Part shown: one piece after another, positions 56,414 to 64,000 of the stretch
Layout: every line of letters starts with the position of its first letter
How positions within the stretch are numbered: position 1 is the stretch's first letter
Source: Pseudoalteromonas sp. P1-9
Lineage (GTDB): Bacteria; Pseudomonadota; Gammaproteobacteria; Enterobacterales; Alteromonadaceae
DNA length: 64,000 nucleotides
Assembly (NCBI RefSeq): GCF_001399975.1
Contig: NZ_LKBD01000020.1
Location: 18,926 to 82,925, forward strand
Direction: 5' to 3'
Made by a program: the position numbers and the translations under genes
The notes under the pieces: generated by a model
What the model saw: the letters and a program-made list of their open reading frames with translations, nothing else
Database searches by the model: none
What the model was told of the DNA's origin: nothing

Positions 56414-57034
56414 TTATGGATTAAGTACAAACTCGTTTTTACGAATAAACAGTACATCACCACTTTGGTATTGCCCGTTCAGAACATCAACAACATGTTT
56501 GCTAAACTCGCTACACGTCATGATATTGTTGTTAGGAATATTAAACTTATCCCTAAACTTAGTTTCAATTGCACCGGGTGCCATGCAGATCACGTCGAAG
56601 CCATCATTTGCCATGCTTTTACTTAACGTAATCACACCTGCTTTTGAGCTACAATACGATGACCAATCTTTATAAGCGTTAAAGCCAGCAGTCGATGAAA
56701 TATTAATGATCAGTGTATTTTGATTATTTTTCAGCGCGTATTTACTTACCAAATAGGTGCCAATTAAATTCACTGAAATATCTTGGATCCACTCAGCTGA
56801 ATCGGATTCAAGTAATCGATTTGGGTGAATGCAGCCCGCATTATTAATGACAACGTCGAACGTCTTACCTTCAAAATAAGACGCTACTTCGCTATCTTGC
56901 GTTACATCTAATTGTTGGCGTGACACTAAGGTAATATCAAAAGCATCGCTAAATTCGTTGGCAAAACTTTGTGCCCAATCACCGCCACCACCAGTAATTA
57001 AAATTGATCTTTTAGACGATATCTGGGTTTTCAT
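56414..57034 (-). CDS. Short-chain dehydrogenase in a glycerol-phosphate polymer gene set
   Basis: This 206-residue protein has the glycine-rich LITGGGGDWAQSF at residues 12-24, NNAG at about 64, a catalytic serine in NISSTAG and the YCSSK pair. It is shorter than typical SDRs. Its start lies inside the last 23 bases of the TagD-like gene, so both are coupled. In polyol-phosphate pathways an SDR can reduce the sugar precursor (as ribulose 5-phosphate in Bcs1-type proteins), so a role in making the polyol phosphate is possible but unproven. Confidence 0.78.
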   Translation of the reverse strand: MKTQISSKRSILITGGGGDWAQSFANEFSDAFDITLVSRQQLDVTQDSEVASYFEGKTFDVVINNAGCIHPNRLLESDSAEWIQDISVNLIGTYLVSKYALKNNQNTLIINISSTAGFNAYKDWSSYCSSKAGVITLSKSMANDGFDVICMAPGAIETKFRDKFNIPNNNIMTCSEFSKHVVDVLNGQYQSGDVLFIRKNEFVLNP

Positions 57035-57455
57035 GTTTATCCGATTTATCTATTAAGTTTCTGTATTGATCGTAAATACGCTCTTTTAAGTTTGAGCTAC
57101 TTACACCAGCACCATATGGGAAATAAAATACTTTTACGCCAAGGTCTCTCAGGTAATCATATTTACCGCGCCAATCATCGCCTACCACAAAAATATCGAT
57201 ATTCAGATCTTTAATGCGTTGTGTATGCTCTAACGAGCGCTGTGGAATAACCACATCAGGGTGTTTTAATGCTTCAACAATCGCAATACGCTCTTCAAAA
57301 GGTACCGCAGGTGGGTTTTTATAGCTACACACAAGCTCGTCGGTGCTTACCCCCACAATTAAGGTTTCGCCAAGTCCTCTGCCATATTCAATCATTTTCA
57401 AATGATTGCGGTGAAACAAGTCAAAGGTGCCTGATACGTAAACAATTTTACTCAT
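57012..57455 (-). CDS. TagD-like glycerol-phosphate cytidylyltransferase
   Basis: This 147-residue protein is a nucleotidyltransferase of the cytidylyltransferase-like superfamily: SGTFDLFHRNHLKMI carries the HxGH signature in the form HRNH, followed by YGAGVSSSNLKERI as the RTxGISTT-like motif. TagD activates glycerol 3-phosphate to CDP-glycerol. The asparagine in place of the glycine of HxGH is a variation worth noting. Both putative CDP-glycerol users lie immediately upstream, so the substrate assignment is coherent. Confidence 0.78.
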   Translation of the reverse strand: MSKIVYVSGTFDLFHRNHLKMIEYGRGLGETLIVGVSTDELVCSYKNPPAVPFEERIAIVEALKHPDVVIPQRSLEHTQRIKDLNIDIFVVGDDWRGKYDYLRDLGVKVFYFPYGAGVSSSNLKERIYDQYRNLIDKSDKHENPDIV

Positions 57456-57476
57456 AATATATTCTTTTAACTCGTG

Positions 57477-58547
57477 TTAATGTGAGATTAAATAATCACA
57501 AATACGCTCTGCCGATTTACCATCTAGCTTACCTACGTATTCATCACATATTTGCTTTCTAATTGACTGTTTGATTTGCGGGTTTTTAACCGCATTTGCA
57601 ACAACTTCGCCAAGTGCCTGATAACTCGCTGCCCTATCACAGAGTTCGTGAAACACAGTAATACTCTCATCTATGCGCTTTTTAAAACGGAACGAAAATA
57701 TACCGCGATAACCCCAACGTAATTTATAGAAGTCACACCAGATAACGGGTTTATCTAACGCTGCAAATTCAAAGATAGCAGACGATGCATCGGACAGCAT
57801 GACATCTGAAATAGCCATAAATTCCAGCAGGTTATACTCATCAACACCTGCTAAATAGACATTTTCACTGGCCGCCCACGATTCTAATATGGCTTTTTGT
57901 TTAGTGTAACGCGGCTTAGTTAGCGAGAAAAAGTGCGGTTTTAAAATAATGTTGTAGTCTGCAAAATCATTGGCAAAGTTCGCTGAAAATAGCTCTATTG
58001 AACTTGGATAAAATGTTGGCGCGTAGAGAATTGTCGGCTTGTTTTCATCTAAACCAAGCGCGCTTAATGAGAGCTTAAGTGATGTGCGATTAATCGCAGG
58101 GTCAAGCTTGGCATAACCGCTATCTACAAAATTGCCTTTTGGAAACATGGCTTGAAGATTAGCTCGACGCTTTTCACCTTCAACAAAGCGAACAGTGGTT
58201 GGGTTTTTCGATACATCGTAATAACAACTTTTAGGGCCAACGCCGTGTTGCATTAATACCGTTTTGCTTACGCTATGGAGTTGCTCTAAATCAGATACAG
58301 CGTTACCAAATACAATCCAATCAGCTTTTTGTGTTACGTAATGTGCTAACGCATCTTGCCAATTGCCTACAATTTTGTAAGTTAACTGGGTGTCGTTCAA
58401 AGCGTTTTCAACAATGCGGTTTAAGTCATTATCATCTGTTTTGTATGCGATCAACTCAATATCTGTTTTATGCTGTTTTAATGCATCAATTACCGGTAAA
58501 TACTGCGGTAAATAATACAGATGTTGAATATCAAAAATAACCTTCAT
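57477..58547 (-). CDS. CDP-glycerol glycerophosphotransferase-family protein (first)
   Basis: This 356-residue protein lacks the long N-terminal extension of Gram-positive TagF. It has the GT-B-like C-terminal domain with MQHGVGPKSCYYD, TILYAPTFYPSS, ILKPHFFS (His and Pro as in TagF KxHP) and a DVMLSDASSAIFEF loop near the CDP site, matching the Glyphos_transf family. It may add glycerol phosphate units to a surface polysaccharide at the cytoplasmic face of the inner membrane. It is 21 bases from the TagD-like gene. Confidence 0.8.
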   Translation of the reverse strand: MKVIFDIQHLYYLPQYLPVIDALKQHKTDIELIAYKTDDNDLNRIVENALNDTQLTYKIVGNWQDALAHYVTQKADWIVFGNAVSDLEQLHSVSKTVLMQHGVGPKSCYYDVSKNPTTVRFVEGEKRRANLQAMFPKGNFVDSGYAKLDPAINRTSLKLSLSALGLDENKPTILYAPTFYPSSIELFSANFANDFADYNIILKPHFFSLTKPRYTKQKAILESWAASENVYLAGVDEYNLLEFMAISDVMLSDASSAIFEFAALDKPVIWCDFYKLRWGYRGIFSFRFKKRIDESITVFHELCDRAASYQALGEVVANAVKNPQIKQSIRKQICDEYVGKLDGKSAERICDYLISH

Positions 58548-58615
58548 TGAACTGCCTAAACGATTTATGTGACATTTTTATGATCTCACAAAAACTTAAC
58601 ATCAGGCAAAGTTTT

Positions 58616-59665
58616 TTAATTGAATTTCCAGTATTTGAGCTTTTTTCTTAGCTTAAAATTGCGAATAAAGTTAAGTGGCTTAGTTTTTTCGACAGTAAGT
58701 TCACCAAGTAATACTTTCTCAACCGCATCCAGTACTCGCCCGCTCGATTGCCCATCACGATACGGATGCAATTGCTTTATATACTGGGCAATCTGCTGAG
58801 TAAGGTCGTGTGGAGATTGCAATGCGTATGACAGCTTTTCTTCAAGTAAATTGGGCTCAGTGAAATTAACCATATACGGTTTTGGATCAATATTGTTAAA
58901 CGTTACGACCGGTTTATTTTGCACTAAAAACATTTGAATCACTGACGATGTATCACACAACATCACATCTGCCTGTTTAAGCAGCGGTAATACGTTATCG
59001 GTTTCAACAAACTGTAAATGTTCGCTTTCAAGGGATTTATATTGCTCAACAATATGTTTTGGCATTTTAGGATGAAATTGCACTAGCCATTGCCACTTTC
59101 CCGTTGTGCAAAGTTTTTTAACTTGCTCGAACAAATGCGGTGCACACGTTAGATTACGAGAAAACGTAGAGCACATTAACACCGTTTTCTTACTCTTATT
59201 GGCTGTCGGTTCGGTTAGTGGGTCAGTAAATAATGGATCAAGCGTAGGCCAGCCTGTTTCGACCACATTAAAATAGCCATGTTGCTTGGCAAGCTGCTTG
59301 AACGGTTCGGTAGTATCTGGTCCTTGGGTGCAATATAAATCAAAGCATTGACGAATATTGAAATGGTCATTATTACCGCGTCGATTTAACTTACCCGCGT
59401 TAAAACCATGGAACACCGCCACTTTAACGCCTGGGAAAAAGCGCGGTACCGTATTACCAGGCACAAATACTGCATCTGGGTTAAATGCTTTTACCGCATC
59501 AACTGATTTAAGTACCTGTTCTTCATCTTTTAAGTAGTTCGCATTAACTTCATTACCCCACAAGAACCAAGCAACCTCGCCACCACGGCGCCAAATTTCT
59601 TGTTGTAACGGGCGTAAAATCGCATAACTGTAATTTTGAGAGATAAAGAAAAGGTACTTACGCAT
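58616..59665 (-). CDS. CDP-glycerol glycerophosphotransferase-family protein (second)
   Basis: This 349-residue paralogue of the next gene has VAVFHGFNAGK, TVLMCSTFSRN, LVQFHPKM (the catalytic-type HP) and DVMLCDTSSVIQMFL in the same order. The basic C-terminus FKLRKKLKYWKFN could touch the membrane. Two unlike copies may act as primase and polymerase, as TagB and TagF do in Gram-positives. This is inference from copy number. Confidence 0.8.
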   Translation of the reverse strand: MRKYLFFISQNYSYAILRPLQQEIWRRGGEVAWFLWGNEVNANYLKDEEQVLKSVDAVKAFNPDAVFVPGNTVPRFFPGVKVAVFHGFNAGKLNRRGNNDHFNIRQCFDLYCTQGPDTTEPFKQLAKQHGYFNVVETGWPTLDPLFTDPLTEPTANKSKKTVLMCSTFSRNLTCAPHLFEQVKKLCTTGKWQWLVQFHPKMPKHIVEQYKSLESEHLQFVETDNVLPLLKQADVMLCDTSSVIQMFLVQNKPVVTFNNIDPKPYMVNFTEPNLLEEKLSYALQSPHDLTQQIAQYIKQLHPYRDGQSSGRVLDAVEKVLLGELTVEKTKPLNFIRNFKLRKKLKYWKFN

Positions 59666-59710
59666 AAATAATCCGTTGTGTTAAAGGCGCAAACAGCGCC
59701 CCGTTTATTT

Positions 59711-61000
59711 TTATAGTAGAGCGAACTTAACCACAAATAGAATAGATAACACCCAAACACTAATGCTCACTTCTTCGGCACGATTACACATTACTTTTAC
59801 TGCTGTGTAGGCAATAAAACCTAATGCAATACCGTGCGCTATCGAAAACGTAAGCGGTGTCATTAATAATACAACAGCCACTGGCACGGCTTCTGTCATA
59901 TCATCCCAATCAACCAGCTTTAAGTTTTGTAACATTAATACCGCAACGTATAAAATTGCGCCAGCTGTGGCGTAAGCCGGTACCATGGCCGCAAGCGGCG
60001 CAAAGAACAGCATTAATAAAAAGCAGATACCAACAACAACAGCTGTTAAACCTGTTTTACCGCCAACCGATACCCCAGCAACAGACTCAATATAAGAAGT
60101 CGTTGTTGATGTACCTAACGTTGCGCCCGCGATCGTTGCGCAGCTATCTGCACTAAGGGCACGGCCCATACGTGGAATATTGCCTTTTTCATCAGCAATA
60201 CCGGCTTTTTGTGACACCGCAACAAGTGTGCCTGATGTATCAAATAAGTCGACAAAAAGGAAAGCAAAAATAACACTAAGCATTGAAAGCTCAAGTGCGC
60301 TGGCAAAGTCCAGTTCCATCCAAGTCGGTGCAAGTGATGGTGGCATTGAAACAATTCCGTTGTATTCAACTAAACCAAGTGCTAACGCGATAGCGGTCAC
60401 ACCTAAAATACTAAACAGCACGCCACTTTTAATATCTCGGTATAAAAGCGCAGCGATGAAAAAGAAACTAATAATAGCAAGTAGCGGGCCCGCTTGGGTT
60501 ATATCACCAAGTTGCACCAGCGTTGCAGGGCTTGCCACAATAATACCCGAGTTTTTAAGGGCAATTAGCGCTAAGAATGCACCAATACCGGTGGCAATTG
60601 CGCATTTTAAAACAAGTGGAATGGCATTAATAATCCACTCACGCACTTTAAATAAACTTAAAAGTAAAAAGATAATGCCAGAGAAAAATACCGCGGCAAG
60701 TGCACTTTGCCAGCTGTAGCCCATACCTAACACTACGCCATAGGTGAAAAATGCGTTAAGCCCCATTCCCGGTGCCAGTGCGATTGGGTAATTTGCCCAA
60801 AACCCCATAATAAAACAACCAATTGCTGCTGCTAAACAGGTGGCTACAAACGCTGCGCCTTGGTCTATGCCTGCCTCGGTTAACATTGCAGGATTTACAA
60901 ATACTATGTACACCATAGTGACAAATGTGGTGATGCCAGCGATCACCTCACGTTTAACCGTACTACCCTGTTGGTTAATTTTAAAAAGTTGCTCAAACAT
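59711..61000 (-). CDS. NCS2/AzgA-type purine permease
   Basis: Starting at ATG 61000 it has 429 residues (MFEQLFKINQQGSTVKREVIAGITTFVTM...). Fourteen hydrophobic segments and the ALAPGMGLNAFFTYGV motif plus VDLFDTSGTLVAVSQKAG are those of adenine/guanine/hypoxanthine transporters of the AzgA branch. It imports purines with protons. It lies upstream of the glycerol-phosphate set on the same strand, 45 bases away, so they may share a transcript, although no functional link is apparent. Confidence 0.85.
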   Translation of the reverse strand: MFEQLFKINQQGSTVKREVIAGITTFVTMVYIVFVNPAMLTEAGIDQGAAFVATCLAAAIGCFIMGFWANYPIALAPGMGLNAFFTYGVVLGMGYSWQSALAAVFFSGIIFLLLSLFKVREWIINAIPLVLKCAIATGIGAFLALIALKNSGIIVASPATLVQLGDITQAGPLLAIISFFFIAALLYRDIKSGVLFSILGVTAIALALGLVEYNGIVSMPPSLAPTWMELDFASALELSMLSVIFAFLFVDLFDTSGTLVAVSQKAGIADEKGNIPRMGRALSADSCATIAGATLGTSTTTSYIESVAGVSVGGKTGLTAVVVGICFLLMLFFAPLAAMVPAYATAGAILYVAVLMLQNLKLVDWDDMTEAVPVAVVLLMTPLTFSIAHGIALGFIAYTAVKVMCNRAEEVSISVWVLSILFVVKFALL

Positions 61001-61298
61001 GATTTCGTTACTGTGTCTTAAGGGGGCGATGATCATACCAGTGACACAGCAAAAATTAAATTTTTAAGTCATTTCGAAATGAAATTAAGTGAAAAAAACA
61101 AAAGCTTCTAAACTTAGGGTAATTCATCACGCTTAGATTAAGATAAACGTTCACCACGCAAAGCAATTTTAAACGTGTTAGATAAATACATGCTTTAAAC
61201 GTGCATTTATTTAAACACCTTTTAATGCGAACGTTTCAAACAACCACCGTAAAAAATTTATTAACTTTATTTTAGGTTAATTAGCAATAAGGAAGCAT

Positions 61299-61769
61299 AT
61301 GCCCGACGAAAATAAATCCATTGAAGTAGATTCATTAACAATAGAGGAAGTAGAACACCTTATTCTTTCTACCTTACTTGCTATTAAAAAAGAACTGACA
61401 CAAAAAGCCCACACTATTGTAGAGCAAGATGCCGAACGTTTGTTTGCAACCTCAGTCACCATGTCAAAAGCCAAAAATGATGTTGGTGCTGCCAAATATA
61501 TGCGTTTCGCAGCCCTGCAAGGTCATGTAAAAGCGCAGTTTTATTTAGGCATGATGTTCGCAAAAGGCGCCGGACTACCACAAAGCGTGTATCACGCATA
61601 TACCTGGTTATACCTAGCTGAAAGCCAAGGCTCGATAGAAGCCGTAGAGGCAATTGGTAAGCTGCAACCGCTACTCCAAGCAAAACAAATCACCGATGCC
61701 AAAAAGCAAGCCGCTGATTTATATGAGAATATTAATGACGCAATAATCCAATCTGAAAAAATTGTGTAA
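61299..61769 (+). CDS. Sel1-repeat protein
   Basis: This 156-residue soluble protein has two Sel1-like repeats: SKAKNDVGAAKYMRFAALQGHVKAQ and FYLGMMFAKGAGLPQSVYHAY, followed by a helical tail. Such repeats mediate protein binding. AAGGAAG precedes the ATG. It stands alone upstream of the SOS-controlled sulA-like gene, and no partner can be named. Confidence 0.72.
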   Translation: MPDENKSIEVDSLTIEEVEHLILSTLLAIKKELTQKAHTIVEQDAERLFATSVTMSKAKNDVGAAKYMRFAALQGHVKAQFYLGMMFAKGAGLPQSVYHAYTWLYLAESQGSIEAVEAIGKLQPLLQAKQITDAKKQAADLYENINDAIIQSEKIV

Positions 61770-61828
61770 AAATTAACAAAAAGTGCTTGAAACAAAATAC
61801 TGTATAAACTACTGTATAGATAATTCCA

Positions 61829-61844
61829 CTGTATATTTAAACAG
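61829..61844 (+). promoter_or_regulatory. LexA (SOS) box
   Basis: CTGTATATTTAAACAG fits CTG-N10-CAG exactly, nine bases before the start of the sulA-like gene. A degenerate second site, CTGTATAAACTACTGT (61800-61815), has TGT for the final CAG. Confidence 0.88.
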
Positions 61845-61852
61845 GTATCGTT

Positions 61853-62290
61853 ATGTTACAAGCTCAACACCTTTCATCACAGCACGCAGTACAGGTTTCA
61901 ACACAAGATACAGACAAGCTGAAAGTTATTAATGTGCAAGATGACATTCAAGAAACATTGGCACTTATTGAAATACTGCAAAAGCATACCTGCGAAAATA
62001 AATGGACACTGCTGCTTGCACCCGATGCGGTGCCAAGTAAAACCCTGTTAGAAAGTTTATCTATCGACCACAGCAAACTGCTTATTATTCGTCAGCGCCA
62101 TCTTATTAACATTGAATACGTGGTTAATTCGGCGCTAAAAAATGGCAATTTTGGCGCAGTGGTATCGTGGACAAATATGCTTGATGAAGTAACGCTAAGT
62201 TCACTCTATGCAAACCAAACAGAGTTTAATGGCTATTTTTACCACTTTGCAGCTAGCAAAGGTGTGACGGCAAACCCTACTCTCTGCTAA
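61853..62290 (+). CDS. sulA: SulA-like SOS cell-division inhibitor
   Basis: This 145-residue protein matches the SulA central pattern: KWTLLLAPDAVPSKTLL, LLIIRQRHLINIEYVV, then SALKNGNFGAVVSW and an FYHF strand near the end. SulA binds FtsZ monomers and blocks ring formation during DNA damage. The LexA box directly upstream makes the assignment firm. Sequence identity to enterobacterial SulA looks low, and a Lon-recognition tail cannot be judged. Confidence 0.85.
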   Translation: MLQAQHLSSQHAVQVSTQDTDKLKVINVQDDIQETLALIEILQKHTCENKWTLLLAPDAVPSKTLLESLSIDHSKLLIIRQRHLINIEYVVNSALKNGNFGAVVSWTNMLDEVTLSSLYANQTEFNGYFYHFAASKGVTANPTLC

Positions 62291-62320
62291 AATGCTGGTT
62301 TTGAAAAACGAAATCTATTT

Positions 62321-62779
62321 ATGTGTTACTGTGGAACAGCACAAGCATTTGAGCAATGTTGTGCACCCATCATCAATGGTGAAAAAAAAGCAGATAATGC
62401 AGAGCAGCTAATGCGCTCTCGCTATTCTGCATACTGTGTAAATAACAGTGAATATATTCATAACACCTATGCACTCGCTAAACGTGCCGAAAACAGTGTT
62501 AGAGAAATAAAGTTATTTGCTGAACTTGCTGATTTTATAAAACTTACGGTGAATAGTTTTAATGAGCAAGGCGATTCAGCCCAAGTGCATTTTAAAGCAG
62601 AGTATATTTGCGACGGCTACTACTGCCAGCTTGAAGAAGTATCAAACTTTATTATTGAAGAAGATCAATGGCGCTATTTAGATGGCGCCCTTACCCCTCA
62701 TAACGAAACTAAGCTAGGCAGAAACGATACTTGTCCGTGCGGTAGTGGTAAAAAGTTTAAAAAGTGTCATGGTAACTAA
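62321..62779 (+). CDS. YchJ-family SEC-C motif protein
   Basis: This 152-residue protein is framed by two cysteine-rich motifs: N-terminal CYCGTAQAFEQCC and C-terminal CPCGSGKKFKKCHG (SEC-C zinc motif), with the NTF2-like central fold of YchJ (LMRSRYSAYCVNN). The family is common in gammaproteobacteria and thought to be a metal-binding accessory protein of unknown role. It follows sulA by 30 bases and could be co-transcribed, though no SOS link is known. Confidence 0.85.
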   Translation: MCYCGTAQAFEQCCAPIINGEKKADNAEQLMRSRYSAYCVNNSEYIHNTYALAKRAENSVREIKLFAELADFIKLTVNSFNEQGDSAQVHFKAEYICDGYYCQLEEVSNFIIEEDQWRYLDGALTPHNETKLGRNDTCPCGSGKKFKKCHGN

Positions 62780-62871
62780 GTAAGTCGTAATCATTCTTTA
62801 AATGTATATAGTCTTAGCCTAAGCAACATTACCTTAGCCTATCACCAAATTAAGACGTTGACTGAAAATTT

Positions 62872-62928
62872 AATAGGGTGGCCCAATTAGATAGAGCACC
62901 CTATTTCTTAGATAGAGCACCCTATTTC
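62872..62928. repeat. 21-bp tandem duplication plus inverted arm
   Basis: TTAGATAGAGCACCCTATTTC occurs twice in succession (62887-62907 and 62908-62928). AATAGGGTG at 62872-62880 is the inverse complement of CACCCTATT in each copy, so either copy can pair with it as a hairpin. The 512 bases from 62780 to 63291 otherwise hold only doubtful frames. Confidence 0.88.
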
Positions 62929-63023
62929 TCAAAACCCATCCACCAATACCAAAATACCCATTTTTTAGATACATTCAGATAATGCACATGGATGATAATA
63001 ATTGAGTTTCGCGATAAGTTTTT

Positions 63024-63257
63024 ATGCAGTTTTTTCCGCTTAACTTTTCCTCTTGGCTTTTCTTCAAAGCTAAACTACGAACAAAAAGCAAAGTATTTAG
63101 CACACAAGCTAAGCCACTACCTGACCAACGACCACTCGCGCAACGCATTTTGAAAAAAGGCATAAACCCGTCAAATATATATTTAATAGCAAGGCGGCTA
63201 TTAACTAGCACTATTTATACAAAGATTAACGTTACGAAAGATTCAGTAAGTATTTAA
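63024..63257 (+). CDS. Doubtful short open frame
   Basis: A 77-codon frame beginning MQFFPLNFSSWLFF lacks a ribosome site, and an opposite-strand frame covers the same bases. The middle (SNIYLIARRLLTSTI) reads like protein but resembles nothing I can name. It may be a relic. I keep it only because the interval is otherwise empty. Confidence 0.2.
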   Translation: MQFFPLNFSSWLFFKAKLRTKSKVFSTQAKPLPDQRPLAQRILKKGINPSNIYLIARRLLTSTIYTKINVTKDSVSI

Positions 63258-63291
63258 CACAAGGGCCGTTCGAGCCGCTACGCCAGCTTTA

Positions 63292-63801
63292 CTAAGCGAC
63301 AGAAGCGAAGCTGTACTCTTGGCTCTTTTCAATACTTTGATAGAAATTGTCGATATCCATTTCGTTATTGTTTAGTCCCACTTGTTTAGCACTGTGTAAC
63401 TTTTTTTGCACAGCAGGCGGGCAATTATCAACAACTAGGGGCGGAATATAGTTTTTATCATTCTTACAAGTGAAAGGTTCAGGCTTTAAACATTCATTAA
63501 ATTGAATCGCGATTAATCCTTGGTTTTCTAACAATGTGCGATTGTGTTCGCCAAGCAAGCCGTTAAACGGTTCACTTGCTAATGGCTTTTTCGGGCCTGC
63601 TGCGACCTTAGCGTATGAAAGAACCGGATCAACAGTCGGTGACTTTTCGCTTTTTACTAGCTGAAATTGCGAAAACTCCGTTGCGTCATTGCTTAATAAA
63701 GAAAGTAAAAGTGCAAAATCAGAATGGCGCTGCTCTTTAACACTGTGAGAAAGTTGCTCTCCAAGTTGCGCTTCATGTGTGATGATTTGTTCGATTTGCA
63801 T
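63292..63801 (-). CDS. VC2046/SO_2500-like conserved protein of unknown function
   Basis: This 169-residue protein has no signal peptide. Its N-terminus (ITHEAQLGEQLSHSVKEQRHSDFALLLSLLS) resembles a small family in Vibrio and Shewanella named VC2046/SO_2500, which I recall only by this opening. The middle contains a proline-rich segment and two cysteines (NECLKPEPFTCKND), and the end is acidic. It is a single gene upstream of, and divergent from, tRNA-Tyr. No function is known. Confidence 0.55.
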   Translation of the reverse strand: MQIEQIITHEAQLGEQLSHSVKEQRHSDFALLLSLLSNDATEFSQFQLVKSEKSPTVDPVLSYAKVAAGPKKPLASEPFNGLLGEHNRTLLENQGLIAIQFNECLKPEPFTCKNDKNYIPPLVVDNCPPAVQKKLHSAKQVGLNNNEMDIDNFYQSIEKSQEYSFASVA

Positions 63802-63914
63802 CTTTAATAGTCAATCTGATTAATAACAAAGCTGTTATCGACAAAATTCAAAAAAACTTTAGCTTTAACCTTTACTTAATTTTTTAGTTTGTTAATATTC
63901 GCCTCGTTCTCGTG

Positions 63915-63998
63915 GAGGGGTTCCCGAGCGGCCAAAGGGATCAGACTGTAAATCTGACGGCATTGCCTTCGATGGTTCGAATCCGTCCCCCTCCACCA
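63915..63998 (+). tRNA. tRNA-Tyr (anticodon GTA)
   Basis: Acceptor GGAGGGG pairs with CCCCTCC; the anticodon stem-loop CAGACTGTAAATCTG gives GTA. The long variable arm (GGCATTGCC) is typical of bacterial tRNA-Tyr. CCA is encoded at 63996-63998. A weak -10 (TAATAT, 63893-63898) lies 16 bases upstream. Confidence 0.95.
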
Positions 63999-64000
63999 CT

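Noticed and set aside
61225..61240. ATGCGAACGTTTCAAA resembling a PurR box upstream of the purine permease
   Set aside because: The match to the PurR consensus is only partial, the right half is poor, and it lies 225 bases from the permease start and nearer to the unrelated Sel1 gene.
62975..63211. 78-codon minus-strand frame opposite the doubtful 63024-63257 frame
   Set aside because: No ribosome site, no recognisable motif, and it mirrors another doubtful frame; at most one could be real.

Overview
The window is chromosomal DNA of a marine gammaproteobacterium of the Alteromonadales, most like Pseudoalteromonas or a close relative. This rests on gene content: an AceK / DUF3080 / DUF3010 / DUF3718 set, a TonB-receptor starch locus with an embedded flavin halogenase, an Entner-Doudoroff operon beside it, and the thrS-infC-rpmI-rplT block, all in moderately AT-rich DNA. 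It is an inference from protein resemblance read by eye, not from a search.

Layout. 1-6.6 kb: the 3' end of pfkA; a TetR repressor divergent from a zinc-less MDR oxidoreductase with two palindromic operators between them; a LytS/LytR-type two-component pair; a SulP anion transporter separated from its terminator by a 265-bp inverted-repeat (MITE-like) element; an Lrp regulator. 6.6-10.2 kb: an MBL hydrolase, an M14 metallopeptidase and an SDR, followed by a G-quadruplex-type tandem repeat and a run of hairpins with GGA in their loops. 10.2-13.6 kb: the translation operon thrS-infC-rpmI-rplT, where infC starts with AUU. 13.8-18 kb: a nuclease-fold protein, DUF3010, and two tandem exported amidohydrolases, one of which has lost its metal ligands. 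18-21.6 kb: cobalamin nucleotide-loop assembly and salvage, cobU-cobC divergent from cobT-cobS-cobO. 21.8-32.3 kb: housekeeping genes (DUF3718, DUF445, fructosamine-kinase family, CPXCG protein, riboflavin synthase, a MATE pump, DUF3080 lipoprotein, tRNA-Val, a MltA/3D-like exported protein, a LOG-family protein, AceK, a LysR regulator).

32.4-36.5 kb is an accessory, decaying stretch: a ManB-like phosphohexomutase, a wrecked IS1182-type transposase, and a small two-helix membrane protein gene cut by an in-frame stop. 36.7-56.4 kb is one catabolic locus for alpha-glucans. A TonB-dependent receptor imports oligosaccharide; a flavin-dependent halogenase-like protein, exported alpha-amylase, MFS sugar transporter and GH15 glucoamylase follow on the same strand; a GH13 alpha-glucosidase is divergent. 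Glucokinase and edd-eda-gap then carry glucose through the Entner-Doudoroff route. Two LacI-type regulators sit in the middle. Two distinct palindromes mark the probable regulons: TGACACCGGTGTCA (two copies before edd, one between glk and lacI) and TGCATACGTATKYA (two copies between the receptor and the alpha-glucosidase).

56.4-61 kb holds a purine-type permease and a four-gene set for a glycerol-phosphate-like surface polymer (two CDP-glycerol glycerophosphotransferase-family proteins, a TagD-like cytidylyltransferase, an SDR), unusual for a Gram-negative. 61.3-64 kb has a Sel1-repeat protein, a SulA-like division inhibitor under a canonical LexA box, YchJ, a 21-bp tandem duplication, a VC2046/SO_2500-like protein and tRNA-Tyr. 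No CRISPR array, prophage or complete insertion sequence was seen.
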